Assembly: GCA_944474755.1 (NCBI GenBank)
Contig: OX104115.1
Span: 53,448,648-53,512,647, forward strand
Direction of reading: 5' to 3'
From: Limnoperna fortunei
Lineage: Eukaryota; Mollusca; Bivalvia; Mytilida; Modiolidae
Length of the DNA: 64,000 bases
Made by a program: the position numbers and the translations under genes. Position 1 is the first letter of the stretch. Every line of letters begins with the position of its first letter. Below, one piece after another: positions 39,635 through 52,603 of this stretch. Below the pieces are notes generated by a model, which did no database searches, was not told the DNA's origin, and saw nothing but the letters and a program-made list of their open reading frames with translations.

Positions 39635-42600
39635 ATGGACGACTCGAACACTTGTTATAATCACGGTTTTAAACGAAAATTTGACGATGTCGGTTCGTCT
39701 TATGGAACTGCTGTAAATCTACCATCATCAGTTTCGACATGGACATTGAAAAATTTAACTGACATCGGTTTATATTATTCCAGAACCGGATTTTATAGTC
39801 CTGTTGAACTGCTCAATTCCGTTCCTCAAGTTTGTAAACACATCTCTGATAAATGCGAAGACAAAATTGACTATTTGACAAGAAATCTAGATTTTGAACT
39901 TGAAATAGCGACCAAAGGTTTGTTTGATAAACCAGAACGTAGGGTGGATATAGCAGAACGATTAATTAAAATGCTGCAGTTAAATTTAGACAGACTGGAC
40001 AATGAAGATGCGGAAATGTCAAGCAAGTAAGATTAAAAGGTTATCAAATTATTTAACTTTAAGGATTGTTTTCAATGGCAGGTTATATGATTTGGACGAA
40101 GACAACTTTGGGCCGGTTTATGCCAATAAACCTTGAAGCGGTTTATGTACATCTTTAACCCACCCAAAGGCAAAGTTGTCTATATCCAATTGATGACCTT
40201 CCAATTTAAAAAAAGACAACTAGTGTCCACTTACTGTACTAAAAACTGTGGCTACAGGCGCAGTTTGTCCTGTTATAAACTTTTGAAATGGACTTGGCCC
40301 TTGTAATTGTCTTTGACAACTTTATTGGCATACATGTATATGGTTTTTGTACGATCCAATTGCCTACCAAAAAAAGACTTCAAACAGTATTGCCTTGTTT
40401 TACCCTGTATCTAATCATAGATCAAAAGTACAATTGTTCAGTTAATATCTTAACAAGTCAGAGCAATAGCTTAATATATAATGTACAACAATAACTAGTA
40501 GTCCGTCCACTAATAGATGTAGTGGCCATGGGCCTTATTATAAGTCTTTGAATTTCAACAATTATGTCTTCAGTTGATCAATAAATTCACTTCATTTAGA
40601 GTTTTACACTAAAATCATATTATTATATACTAGTGTAATGGAAAGAACTTTTTAATGTACTATTTGGGAGGACTGGTTAATTTATTTATATCTATTAATA
40701 TTTATAATTCGCTCTTTGAATGTAAATTTGGCGTAACCCCGGATTGCGTTCAAGTCCAGTTGGAATTGGTGCCTAGGCCTGATTACCGTTGTCCCGTCGG
40801 GTTACGTTGTCGGGTACATGACGTTATCGGGAACAAGACGCTCAGTCAGACGGGGATTCACTATTGAGAAGTCGATAATATTTGTTAGTCATAAAACTTT
40901 ACTGTAGAAAAACTTATAACTTAGGTAAGACATGATATTTATTCTTTTAAAGTGCTGACCAATATACATTTCACAATGGTTATTAAATGTTGTACTTTGA
41001 AAATCGTGTTTATTTATAATAACATTACAAGATCTCGGGAAAGAGACCGGGAAGTGTCATAGTCCCGTTAAACTAGTATATCTACTGTAAAATTTAGTTC
41101 TACATGTACAGCAGATTAGAACCAGCTACTAGTAAGCTATTACATGTATTTATATTTTAACCCAACCCCCATATACATATATAGTGTGAAATACAAGCAC
41201 ACCCCTAAACAGTTGTTTTTTCAACAGACTTTGTTCATCATCTGTCCTAAATTTATTCATGTTATATGATGAATCATGTTCTGTCATTTGAAGCTACATT
41301 ATTGTAGTAACTGTACTTAAGTCTGAGAATTCTCTGCCATCCAACACATTTTTATACTTTGATGGGAACCAATGGGACATACAAATTTCATCGAATGATA
41401 ATCATTCATATCCTGAACAAAGATAAATTATTAATTTATTGCTCTGACACTGTATGTAAAGCTAAAATCAATCAATCAGTCAATTAATTAGTTAATCACT
41501 CTTGATCGATCATTTATAACTTGCAAGAATTAAAAACATTCACTTCTTGTTGCTTCCAGTAAGTTATTTATTTTTTGTAGAGGATATGAATATTCAAATA
41601 TGTATACCAGTGCACGCTATTTAATCTTTCAAGTTAAAGACTACATCATAAGAGAATTCTACCATCAAGCCAGTTATAAACAATTTTTTACAGATATGAT
41701 GAAGAAGTTTGGAGAAATGTTCAGCTTTTTGTCAGAGTAAGTTGTAGCATTTTTTATGGTCAGCTTAAATTCCAAACTGATGTACATGTATATCCATTGA
41801 AGTTTGGTGGTTTATACATTTATATTACTTTGACTGTTCTCAGGGCTCGCGTTGGAGGGCGACTCGGGCGAAGAAGTCGCCTTATCGTGGTCTCACTTCG
41901 CCGTCGATCATCTTCAAAAGCGAAGTGAAGTCGCCCTTTCATTTTGTAGAATCGCCTAATGTCGCCTTTCAAATTTTATTCCCCTTTTGGTAAGAAATCT
42001 TCATATTTTTGATACCGCGTCATGTTTATTATGTTTACGCGCCAAAGTTGAACTGGTACCCTTTTAACTTTTATTTGGTATATAAAGCGTAGGTTTACAA
42101 TATAACCGAAAACCAGTTCAGCGCACAAGAATTTGTGAAAATTTCCGGACCTGATATGAATTTGGTGCCGGAGATTGCAAATATATTACGCTGATAGTGG
42201 TGAAATGAGTTATGCAATGATAGACACGTAGTAAAAATAGTATTTTGGCTATACTTAAAACAAATTAATTTAAATATGTTTAAATACTTTTAATAGTGAA
42301 TTTTACAATTTTAAATAATATATTATGTGTCACAATGATGTAATTTTCTTCTTCTAGTTCTAATAGTACTTCATTATAAATCAATCAAATTATGTATCAA
42401 TGACAAAGAAACATTTATTTTAATGAACAGTTTTGTGACAGTTGATTCTTTTTTTATTGTTATGTTTAATACATGTATTTTTGAAAATGTGTGAAATAAG
42501 TATACTGTATAGTTAATCAAATCTTTGATACTTTAGCCTCAATAAATTAAACTTATAAAAAAAAACATAATAAAAATGCAAATGCCAACACTAATTTAAG

Positions 42601-45600
42601 AAAAAGGAAAACGGGACGCTTTCGCGACATATACTGCAACTTCTCCCTGTTTTCCACCCACTTCTCCCTGTTCTATCCTCACTTCTCCCTGTCAGCCACC
42701 CAAAAGAGAAGTGACTTCTCCCTATAATTTTGACCCAGCGTGAGCCCTGGTTCTGGCCATATACACATGTAGTTAAGTGTAACGTGAACATACCCAAGTC
42801 AAGTTTTTTATTTATAAAATTTCGTTATCAATGTTGAGTGATAAATTTATAACAGCCAATCAAAATTAAGCACTCTCTGGAGTATGGACTGCAAATGCGG
42901 ATGGTCATACAAGTACTAGTACATGTAAATTTAAGAAGGGGTCTTTATATAGCCCCAGCTACAATATTTTTCAACCAACATAACAAATAGTAGCATGAGA
43001 ATGGCACAATGGTTAAGGTGGTTCTTCATCTATGGATCAAGTGCCTGTCAACACTGAGGTTTAGGGTTAGCTTGCTGCAGACAGGGTGTGCTTGACTCCA
43101 ATCTTAATTGCTAAGGATTGCTAGTTTTTCTACCAAAGGGTGAATTTTTTCTACGGGTAGTCCGGCTTTTTCTGCAAATAAACCTGTCCCCCTCCACGAT
43201 TTAGTAAAAATTTTTCAGAAAGTGGCTTTAAACATCATAAAATAAACAATCAACAAACAAATCAGAATTGTTTACTGAACTTGGGACATGTACATGTATT
43301 AGGAGGTAACAGAGTCATAATGGTTAGAGGGTGTTCAAATCAATATGTTTCGACTTCCCCCTTACATGCCTTAAAATATCCAGGTTCAACAAATTACTAA
43401 AAATTATTATATTAACCAATATTTGAATTCTTAACTACACCTAAACACATAATTGAATCCTTCAATTCTAATTATGCTGTTTTGTGACAGTTAAGGTTGA
43501 AAAAAAACTACAAAATGTATCCATTCTAATATGACGTCCTGCTTTCGCTACGTAAACAAAGCCATGTTAAAATTCCAATGAATTTAGTTCCCACATGCGC
43601 AAGTTAATTGTGGTTGCAGTTGGTTAAATTTTATTTAAATAACTCCAATTTTTAAACCATAATTATTGTTACTGTTAATAAAGTTGTTATTTTAAGTCTG
43701 AATTCTGAGATTTGCATGACTCAGCATACAGCCATTAGATTATGTTTCCACCACTCTACATTATGACACACAGGAAGTATGTGGGGAAGCCATTTACTAG
43801 CACTCATTTATATTCCACTTCATTGTACAGATTACTGTATTTGTCATAATCAGAATTGAAATAATTCATGACTGCCATACTTTATTGTTATTTTGGGCAA
43901 TATAATCATGATATTTTACACCTTATTATAGCTAGGGGCAAAATATTCAAGAGTATACGGCCCACCTATGTTAAAACGACAATAAATTATGGTATCCATG
44001 ATATATTTAAGAAATAATTCACGGAAGCTGTGGTAAAACAATGATAAATCAAAGCCTCCATGAATTATTTCTATTCTAATAAGACAATTAGAGTACAATT
44101 ATAATATTTTTGTACCTATAGAAAACATTTCCGCCATAAAGTGGCTGTTCCGTCAATGTAACACACAATATATTGCAACGGATAATTATAGCGCGTGGTC
44201 GCTATTTATAAGATTTATACGTCATATGCAATAGCTTTCCGGTGGGAGTTACAGTTTTGTAATTGGAACAGCCATTTGAAACGCGCCATTCTCAGCGTGT
44301 GTTGCTCATAGATAAATCATTTTTTTACCACAGTTGTGGTCTCAAACCCTTTAAAGCACGTCATATTAGAATTTTTAATTATTACTGGTACTTGCAGTTT
44401 TCATAAAAAGAGACAATTGTGCAAAATAAAATATTATTAGGTACAGTTGGTTTGTCTTCTTACATTTTGTGTTTTGTCTGTTCTTCTGGCTCAGCTGGTA
44501 TTTGAAGGTGTCACCCAGGACACCAGGCTTTTTGCTTTTAATTTAAAACCAATAAGAACAGAGAGTGTAGTACTGTATAAGCTTTTTTTTTCATTTTGAC
44601 TGAATGTTAGAATAAGAAAAACATGACAAGAGAGATAACTTTTTTCATGCTAAGAGCTTACTTATTTAAGAAAGAGATTAATGTCAATTCAGCATATGGT
44701 ATATTGCTCTCTTGACTGCCAATTCATGTATTCCTTTCAATTAATGCACAAAATTTCTCATCAAACTTTCTGGTATTCATGTGCCCAATTAAAAAACTAT
44801 TCTCCATTTATTCATTGACAAAAAGAATGCAGACTTTTCTCACTATACATGTAGCACTTTTTTTCTGTGCAGTATTTGTATAATTAAGATAATGAAGATG
44901 TACATCATCATACATGTAAAAAAAAACCTGAATTCTTAAAGATTTTGATTTGAACATATTCTTATTATTGAAGTGTTGCAAACCAAGTTTGGGTTCTCAT
45001 CTGCTAATTTTCATGAAAACACTTTTTTGTATGCATGGCTACTACAGTTTCAAGATATTTCATGTGTAATGATGATTGCTTGAATAAAAATGCTTCCTTT
45101 AAGTTAGAGAAGCTTTACCTTTCATTCGTGTGACACAAAGTAGTCCATAAAGTACAACTTTATGTAACTTTGAATTGCCGACGGTTACATTCTTTGGTGT
45201 AAAGAAAATCTTGAACAGACAAATCCACTTTAGATGGTAGCTGAGCTATCCGAAGAAAATATTGTAGATGGGCACTAAAATGAATTTAATTTGAATTGAA
45301 AGTAAACAAAAATAATTGTGACATCAATAAAATTAAACATCTTTTGTGATGTCACCATTACTGTTACATTAGAGAAAGACATTACATCAGCAATGGAATG
45401 CAGAGGCACTGTTAGGGTGCTATGAGATAAATGTCATGAACAATACAATGTGTTTAGCATTTAGGCTGTGCCTATATTCATATTATTTGAACTTTAATTT
45501 CAGCTATATTCCATTGTTTCTTTAGCTTAAACCTTATATTTTAGATCAGGTGCATCAATTAAAAGAGTTTTAGAGATTGGAGGATGTACTGTGGTATCAT

Positions 45601-48600
45601 ATCCTGACATTCGTTTCAGACTAACGAACAACAGTTTAGATCTAAGAAAGTCTGACTGGATTGAAACCATGGTAACAGTTGCTGAGGTAACAGTGATTTT
45701 AGTATTCTTAAGAATTATGCAGGCTATTTATAATAATAATGCATGTTAAAAAAACGATGAATTTATTGTTGTACCAGTAGCTTTGAAATTGCAGATACAT
45801 GCACATGACAATTGCAGAATAGTTACGCATATATGCATGTTTTTATAAGTTATTTTTAAAAATTAGTTAATTTCATTTCAGATTAAATCTTCCTTTTCTG
45901 ATAATATTTTTAGTGCACTTTATTGAATTTAGCTTTGACTGTAGCTTATACCTGTATAACAAACATGGTATGGATTTTCTGCAAAATATTTCATTTTTAT
46001 CACAAAAATTCCTAAAATTCTTTCAGGGCTTTTAGTTTATTATTCTGGTTCTAATAAATATCAGTGTTTAAAAAAATGTTATTGTCAACTTTGAGTAGAA
46101 GCTTGTCTAACACCTAGTTCTTCACTCACTCAGAATACATGTATGTGTCAGCCAAAGACTTAAATTTGCATAACTGTTACAGTGGTATGTAGTAGTACTC
46201 GCTGTGATTTTTACTGTAAAGCACAGAGAATATAAACTTTACTACTGAAAATGTTAATATATACTTTTTATATATACTAAACTTTTAATTTTATTCACTT
46301 TAGCATTTTGACAACCATCTAACTGTAGGTCACTGGAGACTGCTGGAAGGTCTGTCCCACATACACCCATCTATAACATGCACTTTCATGTTCTAAAAAT
46401 AGAAACGTTTTTTAACTTGTTCAAATAGAATTATTTTCAAATTCTTTAACAGATGTAGATGTATTTATACATGTACATGTGCTAGTATTGTTATACATGT
46501 ACATGTTATTGTGAAGCGATGCTTGTCCTTGCCATAAATTAATGCACTAACGGAACTAATTCGTTTATTATGATTTATGATATCTTTTGTATATACTGTA
46601 CCAAATAAAGGTTACTGAACACTATAAAAACCTTGTTCGTGGCCTTCCTTTTCCGATATCCCCTTTTTACAACCCCCCCCCCCCCCCCCCGGCCCCCCCC
46701 CTTTCGAAAATTCTGTATCCGCCCCTGTTTTGATTATCTCCTCTAACCACTGTCTTCTCTTAAACTAGTCTGTCATGTATACACAGATTGTAGAATGAAT
46801 GGCAGATTTAAACCAGTAAGAAATATTTTGTATTTGACTAACCATGAAATATTGAAATCAGTGAAAATTAATATTTTACAGTCATTGTATTGAATAAACC
46901 TGATATCTTTTAAAGAGAAATGTTTTGGTCATGTTTAGTTTCTTTTAGTTTTATGTTAATGCACATTCTAATGGTAACTGTTACTGACAGCAGTTCAAGA
47001 ACTATTACCATTTAAGGACTCACAGTCAGATGGACAGACAAAGCGTAAACTTAGTAAATTCTATTAGCCTTGGTATCTTTGATAAGATTTTTTTTAACTC
47101 CTATAAAACCAGCAGGCAGCTGTGTGCCCTAGACTCCAATCTTAACTGACAAGGAATACCAGTTTTTCTACTGAAAGTGGGTGCCATAGTTTTCTCTGGG
47201 TACTCGGGCTTCCTCTTCCAACAAAAACTGAATACCATGATATAGCTGAAAAATTGCTGATGTTGGCATTAAACAGCATTCAAACAAACAAACATTCAAA
47301 CAAACCTATAAAACTAACAGTAAAAAAGGTGCTAAAGGCACGATACTAAAAATGTCCGGCTTCACTAACCATTCCTTTTCATTTACTAGTCATATTTAAT
47401 GATAACTCAACTATGGAGCCTGGAGATTTGACCGAAGCACGTTTTCAATAAAGTGCGATAGCCCTTCATTATGAACACTTTCATACGTTGAAGAAACTTC
47501 AAAATAATGCATTTAATTCTTTTTTTTTTACATTTTATTTCATTTAAAAAATGTCAGGATCCTGAGATAAAATGTGCACAATGTTTTTTTTATTATTTAA
47601 ATTACTCCGCTTTGTTTGTTTACTGTGGACGTCATCAAGGAAGTACATGCTTTTCATTGCAACCAGTTTTATTGAGAACTGCAAGAATGATTCTAGGTCA
47701 TTTGTAACGGTTTAAACCAATAGAAACCTGGGATATCCATGAAAGACATGCAGAATGTAAAAATAGAAACATGGTAGAGATCAATCTTTAAATTTTCAAC
47801 AAGATCATATTCTACTGTTAGTGAAATCCATGTTTATGATGGACATACATATACCTGTCTTACAGTTTTGATTTGCAATTTTGTTGTACCTACAGATAAA
47901 ACAATTAAAGAACAATGCTGCTTCAAGGAATATGTGCAAGACAGCAAAAAGTACATCTTTATCGTTTGTATCTTCAACTTTTGAAACACAAAACCAGTCA
48001 GATGAAGAATTTAATATTTGTGATTATCTTTCTGACGAGGTACTTGGACGGCATGGCGGAGAACTACTGGTGGAATTTAAGAATGCAGAGACCTGTCCTC
48101 ACATAATAGGAATTATAGTGATAGGTAGTAAGGTAAATTAAGTGGAATGTACTGTTTTTTTATTCCTTGCTGCAATACAAAGGTGGTGACATAGAAATTC
48201 AGGGCTTCTTTCTGTCTGTTGTGTCGTGCATGTATATTGCACTTATATTTCTAATGATATCAAAGGTTTTCATAAGAGTAATGCCTCTTAGAATTAAAAT
48301 TTTTATGGATATTGTCTTGTATCTTATCTCATGATCGGGTAGTGTATTTTTTTGTCGATGTTTTTCTGAAATTTACATCTAATGTTGACATCAATTAGAT
48401 CTTGGGAAAAGTTAAAAAATCAGCATTTTATTTGGGCTTTCTAAATAAAAACACACTAGAAAAGTGTCCATTATAAATGAGATTTGTATGGAATTCAAAT
48501 CAAATATTTATTTCAATAATAATTTGGACAAATGTTTAGACACTTCTTAAATGCCAGTACAAATCAATCATTTTCATTGGAGTTATGCCCCTTTGAAAAT

Positions 48601-51600
48601 GTAAATTATACAAATAATGGGAAATTAAAAAATACTAGTATAGAACAATGTCAGTTTGATGAGGTGAATAAACAGCTCTATCAGAATTATGTTAGTTTTT
48701 TCTGACTGTTTATAGCTACCATTTAACAGTTAAAACAATTACTTGATTGCCTTGCTAAGATGTGTGTATGTGCTTTTGCAGGCGATACTGGAACATTGTT
48801 TGTTCACCAAAGTACATGTAGTGTACATGCATGTATCTACATCCTTTTAAAACATTATTCTCAGCAGCTTCAAATCAGAACTAGATATTGTGTTTTGGAA
48901 TGTTGTTACATGTACCAGTTAACAATTTTAGAGCTTGTGTTTGAATTTTACATGCATAAAGGGGCATAATTAGAGCTTAATGCATGTTTTATGTTAAAGT
49001 TTTCTAAGCATTTTGTAAACTTCATAAGAAATGCTTGCTATAAAAGTATAATTTCACCTAACTTTTCAAAGTATTTATAAAATTGACAGGTTAATTTTAG
49101 CACAGCTCCAAGGATCATGCTTCTTCATTTTAATAAAATACATGTAGCTAGCTTTTTGACTTGGAGGCTATTTTCCCCCAATCTTTACCTTAAAATATTT
49201 AGTACATGACATAGATATTTCGTTACCTTTTATTAAAGATTACATCTGTAGAGTATTGTTGGTTTTTGACTGGTCTAAAACAACTTTGGGTTCATGTTAA
49301 ATCAAAACAGAAATGAAATTGCATCAAAATATGTTTATTTTTGTCAGTGTACAGTTTCACTGCCCAAGGGGTCAAGCAGAATCCAATTTATCTTGTTTTC
49401 TGATCTGATTCATGCATGCATTTGTAATACAAAAATCTTTTCAACAACAATGGGCACATCTATTGCTAATAGATTTGCTACATGTAATAAAACAGTTACT
49501 GACTTTAATATGCAGTTGCTTATCAGTATTTCTCCACCCTCAGAAATGCATATTAGGCCATTCCGAATAAATTGCTTGTTCGTCGGACCGCCCACATGTA
49601 AAATTATTTCAGAAAGAAAAAAAACTAAATTTCTTCTGCCCGCATTAACCGGAAACCCACCCGCGTCCAGAAACGGAAGTTGTCTTTAAAAAAAAAAATC
49701 TTCTCAGCGTTCCACGAATTCATCCAACTGCTCCGATAGCTGGAGATTCAGTCAGAACTTAGAAGGTTAAAATATCGTTTCAGTCGTCCCCTATAAAATC
49801 AAAACCGAAAGTAAAATGTAGAAAACAATGACAGAAAATAAGAGTGTGGTTGTGGCAGCAGTTGCCACCCAGTTTAAAGTACTGCTACCAAATACAGCAT
49901 TAGAATGTCGAATTGACGACACCTTTATCGACCTATTTACATTCTTCAATGCAGGCAAATGTTTCTAACCTTATAGTTATGACAACATTATGAGAATCAA
50001 AATTAAGGACAATCCCAAGCTTTTGGGCAGGGAAAATGATGGCATAATACTTAGACAGGTAGTCTTTTATTATTTCTTTTTAATCAAGCTTGAAATTATG
50101 CCTTGCCAAAAAGATTTGGAGACATAACTGAATAGTGGTATGGGCTGTCTGTTGGTCTGTCTGTACCTATTGATAGAAAGCCAAGGCAGCATCTTTTTAC
50201 AAGTTCTTTTCTGCTATATAATTTACTAATCAATCAATAAAGTCATAAAACACTGAGAACAAGCACTTGTTTAATATCAAATACATTTTTTAAAATTTCA
50301 TTTATTTTTCTCAAAATTAGAAAAAAATCACACTCGCTCGCATCAGTTTAGACATGAAAACCTGGAAAAAATCTTTTAAAAAAACTAAAAACATGTCGCT
50401 AGCCTCAAAACAATTATTCGCTCCACAAAATCAGAATTTCAAAAAAAAAATTAATAAAAATTGTTTCGCTTTCTCGCTCCTTATTTTCAAAGTTAAAAGT
50501 CCGACGAACAAGAAATTAATTCTGTGTGGCTTTAACCTTTCCTATCAGCTCTGTAAATATTGCATTTTCTCTGGTTGATAAATCCCAATAGTGACCTATA
50601 TCAAAGTCAGTAAGTGTATGACTGTCATAATATTTCTGCCTGTTTTTTCCAGGTAATTGTTACTTCATTAAAATTAACAGATACTATGTATAGGGACATC
50701 ATAGAGAATGGCAAATTAACAGGAAGTGATGCCGTGTCCATTAACTACTGTAAACCTTTAGATATGTTCGTGCCAGAAGATAGGAAGATTTTATATGAAG
50801 TATTTTTCAGACTATCTAAGACTTGCTGTTGAAGAAGATTATTTAAAAGGTAGCTATTGTTACAAATAAGAATGATAACTGTCTTTAAGTGATAAGTCTT
50901 AATCATTTTCAATGTCTTATCATAAACAAACTATCAGACATTTGTTTTTAGTCTGAAATATGATGGACACAAACTTAACACTACAAATGGTTAAAGTTTT
51001 TCTGCATTAGCCTGTTTCTTACCTGGGACCAAACTGGTAGGATTTCAAGTGTTCAATCAACAGAACTGCCCAGCGTGTCCCTAGCTTGCAGATAGCACCC
51101 ACCCCCTCATTTCCGGGGTTGTCATATTATAATACAGCAAGCCATAGTAAATAACATGTTTGGAGTGTCAGGCTCTTTGCACAATAATGACCTCTTTATT
51201 AGATTTCGAAAAGGAACAGGCAAATTATAGCTGCTACAAAATACAAAATTCTCGATCCCTACCTAATACTCCAGGCTAGGATACCTGTTTGTTAAAAACA
51301 GATTAAGTTGTTATGATTAATGTACATTATAGTCAATGTAATGTTTACTGTCATAATTTAATTGTTTCCTAAAACTACTGGTGACATTTAGTTTAATGAT
51401 TGGCTTATGTCATTTGTTGATATTCTTGCTTAAATTTAGTTGGAATTAAAGATTTACTATATTACCTCTTTATACTAAAGATTTATGAAATAAGTCCAGA
51501 TACTACCAACTATAGTAAAAGTCAGGATATATTGGCAGAGGGTTTTTGAGTGACAAATAAAAACTGCTCACTGCATATGGTTGAGTTCATACTTCTATTG

Positions 51601-52603
51601 TAGATCCAAAAAGGTACAAACTGGAATAAACAATTATTTTCATCATTTAATAAGCTATTGAAGTGAGGCTTTTTTTTTTTTGAAAGGGCAATATTTACAG
51701 TAAATTTTGACCTAAATTATAATGGAACTGTAAACTAGGAGCAAGCGATTGTTGTCTCTTCAATATCTTTCAGGCAATGTCATTTGCGGTTGACGCTTAA
51801 AAATTCTTTCAATCTGTCCCAATACCATTAAACATCACAAAAGTAGGCAAACTTCTGTAAACAATGTAAGGCCCCTTAAGGAACAAAAATGGCTGACGTA
51901 CTATGTAAAATTTCTGTAGCAAAAGTAAAGTACAATTTGCTGTATTTAAACATAAAAGGCATAGTATAAAATATGGACAGGTATCAAGAGAAAACTTTTT
52001 CTATTGGATTTTCGTAATACAAAGGTACAATATATATATATAATAATCATAAAATGCAAGCAAAAATCTGATTTAACAGGGGTGTGTGACTTATAGTATA
52101 GTTTAGATTGAGGTACAAAATCAAAGTTTTAATTCAACAATTAACTTTTACAATTCCCTTTTTTGACAAATACTGCGACGGTATACTTAATAAAACACTT
52201 GGAGGTGCTAGCTTTGATGGTATAATATAAGGAAATATTTGTTTAAAATAATAAATATTTGCAATTTTATTTGAAGGCCTTAAAAACGGAGATATAAAGA
52301 GATTAAAATATTTCTTGTTCCAATAAGTGCTTCCATCAGTCAAAATTCCAGCACAGTGACATTTAGAATACCCTTAGCTATACACTGACAGATTTTATGC
52401 AACAGTTAACACTTAAAAGCCAAACTGGGAATTTTGTATGTTCTTTATAAACTACATTTTATCATATGTAGGTAAAGCAAGTATTTGAATAAGAAATTCT
52501 TTTACAGTTTTAAAAAAAAACGTGTTTTAATTTAAAAAAATCCCAATTTTTTGTTACAGGTCAAAGAAGTTCCAAGAAATTCCAAGTTCCATTTGAACTC
52601 TAA
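39635..52603 (+). CDS. Gene U: unrecognised multi-exon protein, about 388 aa
   Basis: Exons 39635..40026, 41581..41736, 45545..45686, 47896..48132, 50653..50849 and 52560..52603 have GT/AG borders and compatible phases for the first four junctions. The N-terminus reads MDDSNTCYNHGFKRKFDD; exon 4 has an acidic SDEEFNICDYLSDE segment and the hydrophobic strand CPHIIGIIVIG. No signal peptide, transmembrane helix or zinc motif is visible, so it is probably soluble and intracellular. I do not recognise the family. In exon 50653..50849 the frame stops at 50830 (TGA). With one T fewer in the T5 run at 50803..50807 the exon stays open, ends in phase 1, and joins the last exon, which stops at 52601. 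Assembly error or a real lesion are both possible. Another internal exon variant may exist at 46304. Confidence 0.7.
41841..42749. mobile_element. hAT-like TIR element, 909 bp
   Basis: Ends are inverted: CAGGGCTCGCGTTGG at the left, complement of CAGGGCTCACGCTGGG at the right. GTTCT flanks both sides (41836..41840 and 42750..42754), a 5-bp duplication. The left part is rich in GAAGTCGCC / TCGCCT motifs and the right part repeats ACTTCTCCCTGT three times. No transposase frame. It lies in intron 2 of gene U. Confidence 0.75.
42750..42994. other. Intron 2 of gene U, between two insertions
   Basis: Nothing recognised between the TIR element and the SINE. Confidence 0.5.
42995..43262 (+). mobile_element. 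tRNA-derived SINE, diverged
   Basis: Head with GAATGGCACAATGGTTAAGG, then GTGTGCTTGACTCCAATCTT, the body (TAGTCCGGCTTT) and AAGTGGCTTTAAACATCAT before an A-rich tail. Box B is altered (GTTTAGGGTTAGC). Confidence 0.8.
43263..45544 (+). other. Remainder of intron 2 of gene U
   Basis: AT-rich intronic DNA without further recognisable elements; ends TATTTTAG before the exon at 45545. Confidence 0.5.
46304..46396 (+). CDS. Gene U alternative terminal exon
   Basis: After TTCACTTTAG the frame continues in phase 0 from the exon ending at 45686 and gives 30 residues (HFDNHLTVGHWRLLEGL...) before TAA. AATAAA follows at 46604..46609. Using it would yield a short form of about 260 residues. Alternatively, an internal donor at 46325 (ACT|GTAGGT, phase 0) would allow a 7-codon cassette joined to 47896. 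Either reading is inference. Confidence 0.5.
   Translation, partial: HFDNHLTVGHWRLLEGLSHIHPSITCTFMF
46604..46609 (+). terminator. Candidate poly(A) signal of short gene U form
   Basis: AATAAA about 208 bases after the alternative stop at 46396. Confidence 0.45.
46673..46701. repeat. Poly(C) tract
   Basis: Eighteen C, GG, then nine C. On the minus strand this is a G run able to form a G-quadruplex. Part may be an artefact of assembly. Confidence 0.85.
47098..47302 (+). mobile_element. SINE lacking the tRNA head
   Basis: Begins within the GTGTGCCCTAGACTCCAATC region and runs through the body to GGCATTAAACAGCATTCAA and an AAAC-rich tail. Confidence 0.8.
48133..49551 (+). other. Intron of gene U
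   Basis: AT-rich intronic DNA. Frames here (for example 49294..49689) show no domain and run into the TIR element. Confidence 0.5.
49552..50535. mobile_element. TIR element carrying an exon-like segment
   Basis: A 24-bp inverted repeat with two mismatches, 49565..49588 (ending TTGTTCGTCGGAC) and 50499..50522, frames about 960 bp in an intron of gene U. Outer borders are approximate; a target duplication is not clear. The left half contains GC-richer sequence with CGGAAG boxes and a broken exon-like segment (49828..50058). The right half is repetitive CTCGCT/TTTTC sequence. Confidence 0.65.
49828..50058 (+). pseudogene. Broken first-exon-like segment
   Basis: From ATG, 77 codons reach a donor-like CAG|GTAGTC. 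The translation starts MTENKSVVVAAVATQFKVLL, has one in-frame TAA at 49966, and resumes DNIMRIKIKDNPKLLGREND. The composition is unlike the surrounding AT-rich noise and it lies just after a CGGAAG-containing, promoter-like segment. I do not recognise the protein. It may be host exon sequence captured by the TIR element. Confidence 0.4.
51513..52098. mobile_element. TIR element, same family as 8237..8771
   Basis: Diverged copy of 586 bp in the last intron of gene U. TAGTAAAAGTCAG at the left and the complement of TACTATAAGTCACACACC at the right are bordered by TA. Internal blocks GAGTGACAAATAAAAACTGC and AATGGCTGACGTACTATGTA match the first copy. Confidence 0.78.

Noticed and set aside
39700..39790. 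BIR-like phrase (STWTLKNLTDIGLYY) in gene U
   Set aside because: The zinc-binding Cys and His residues of a BIR domain are absent, so the resemblance is superficial.
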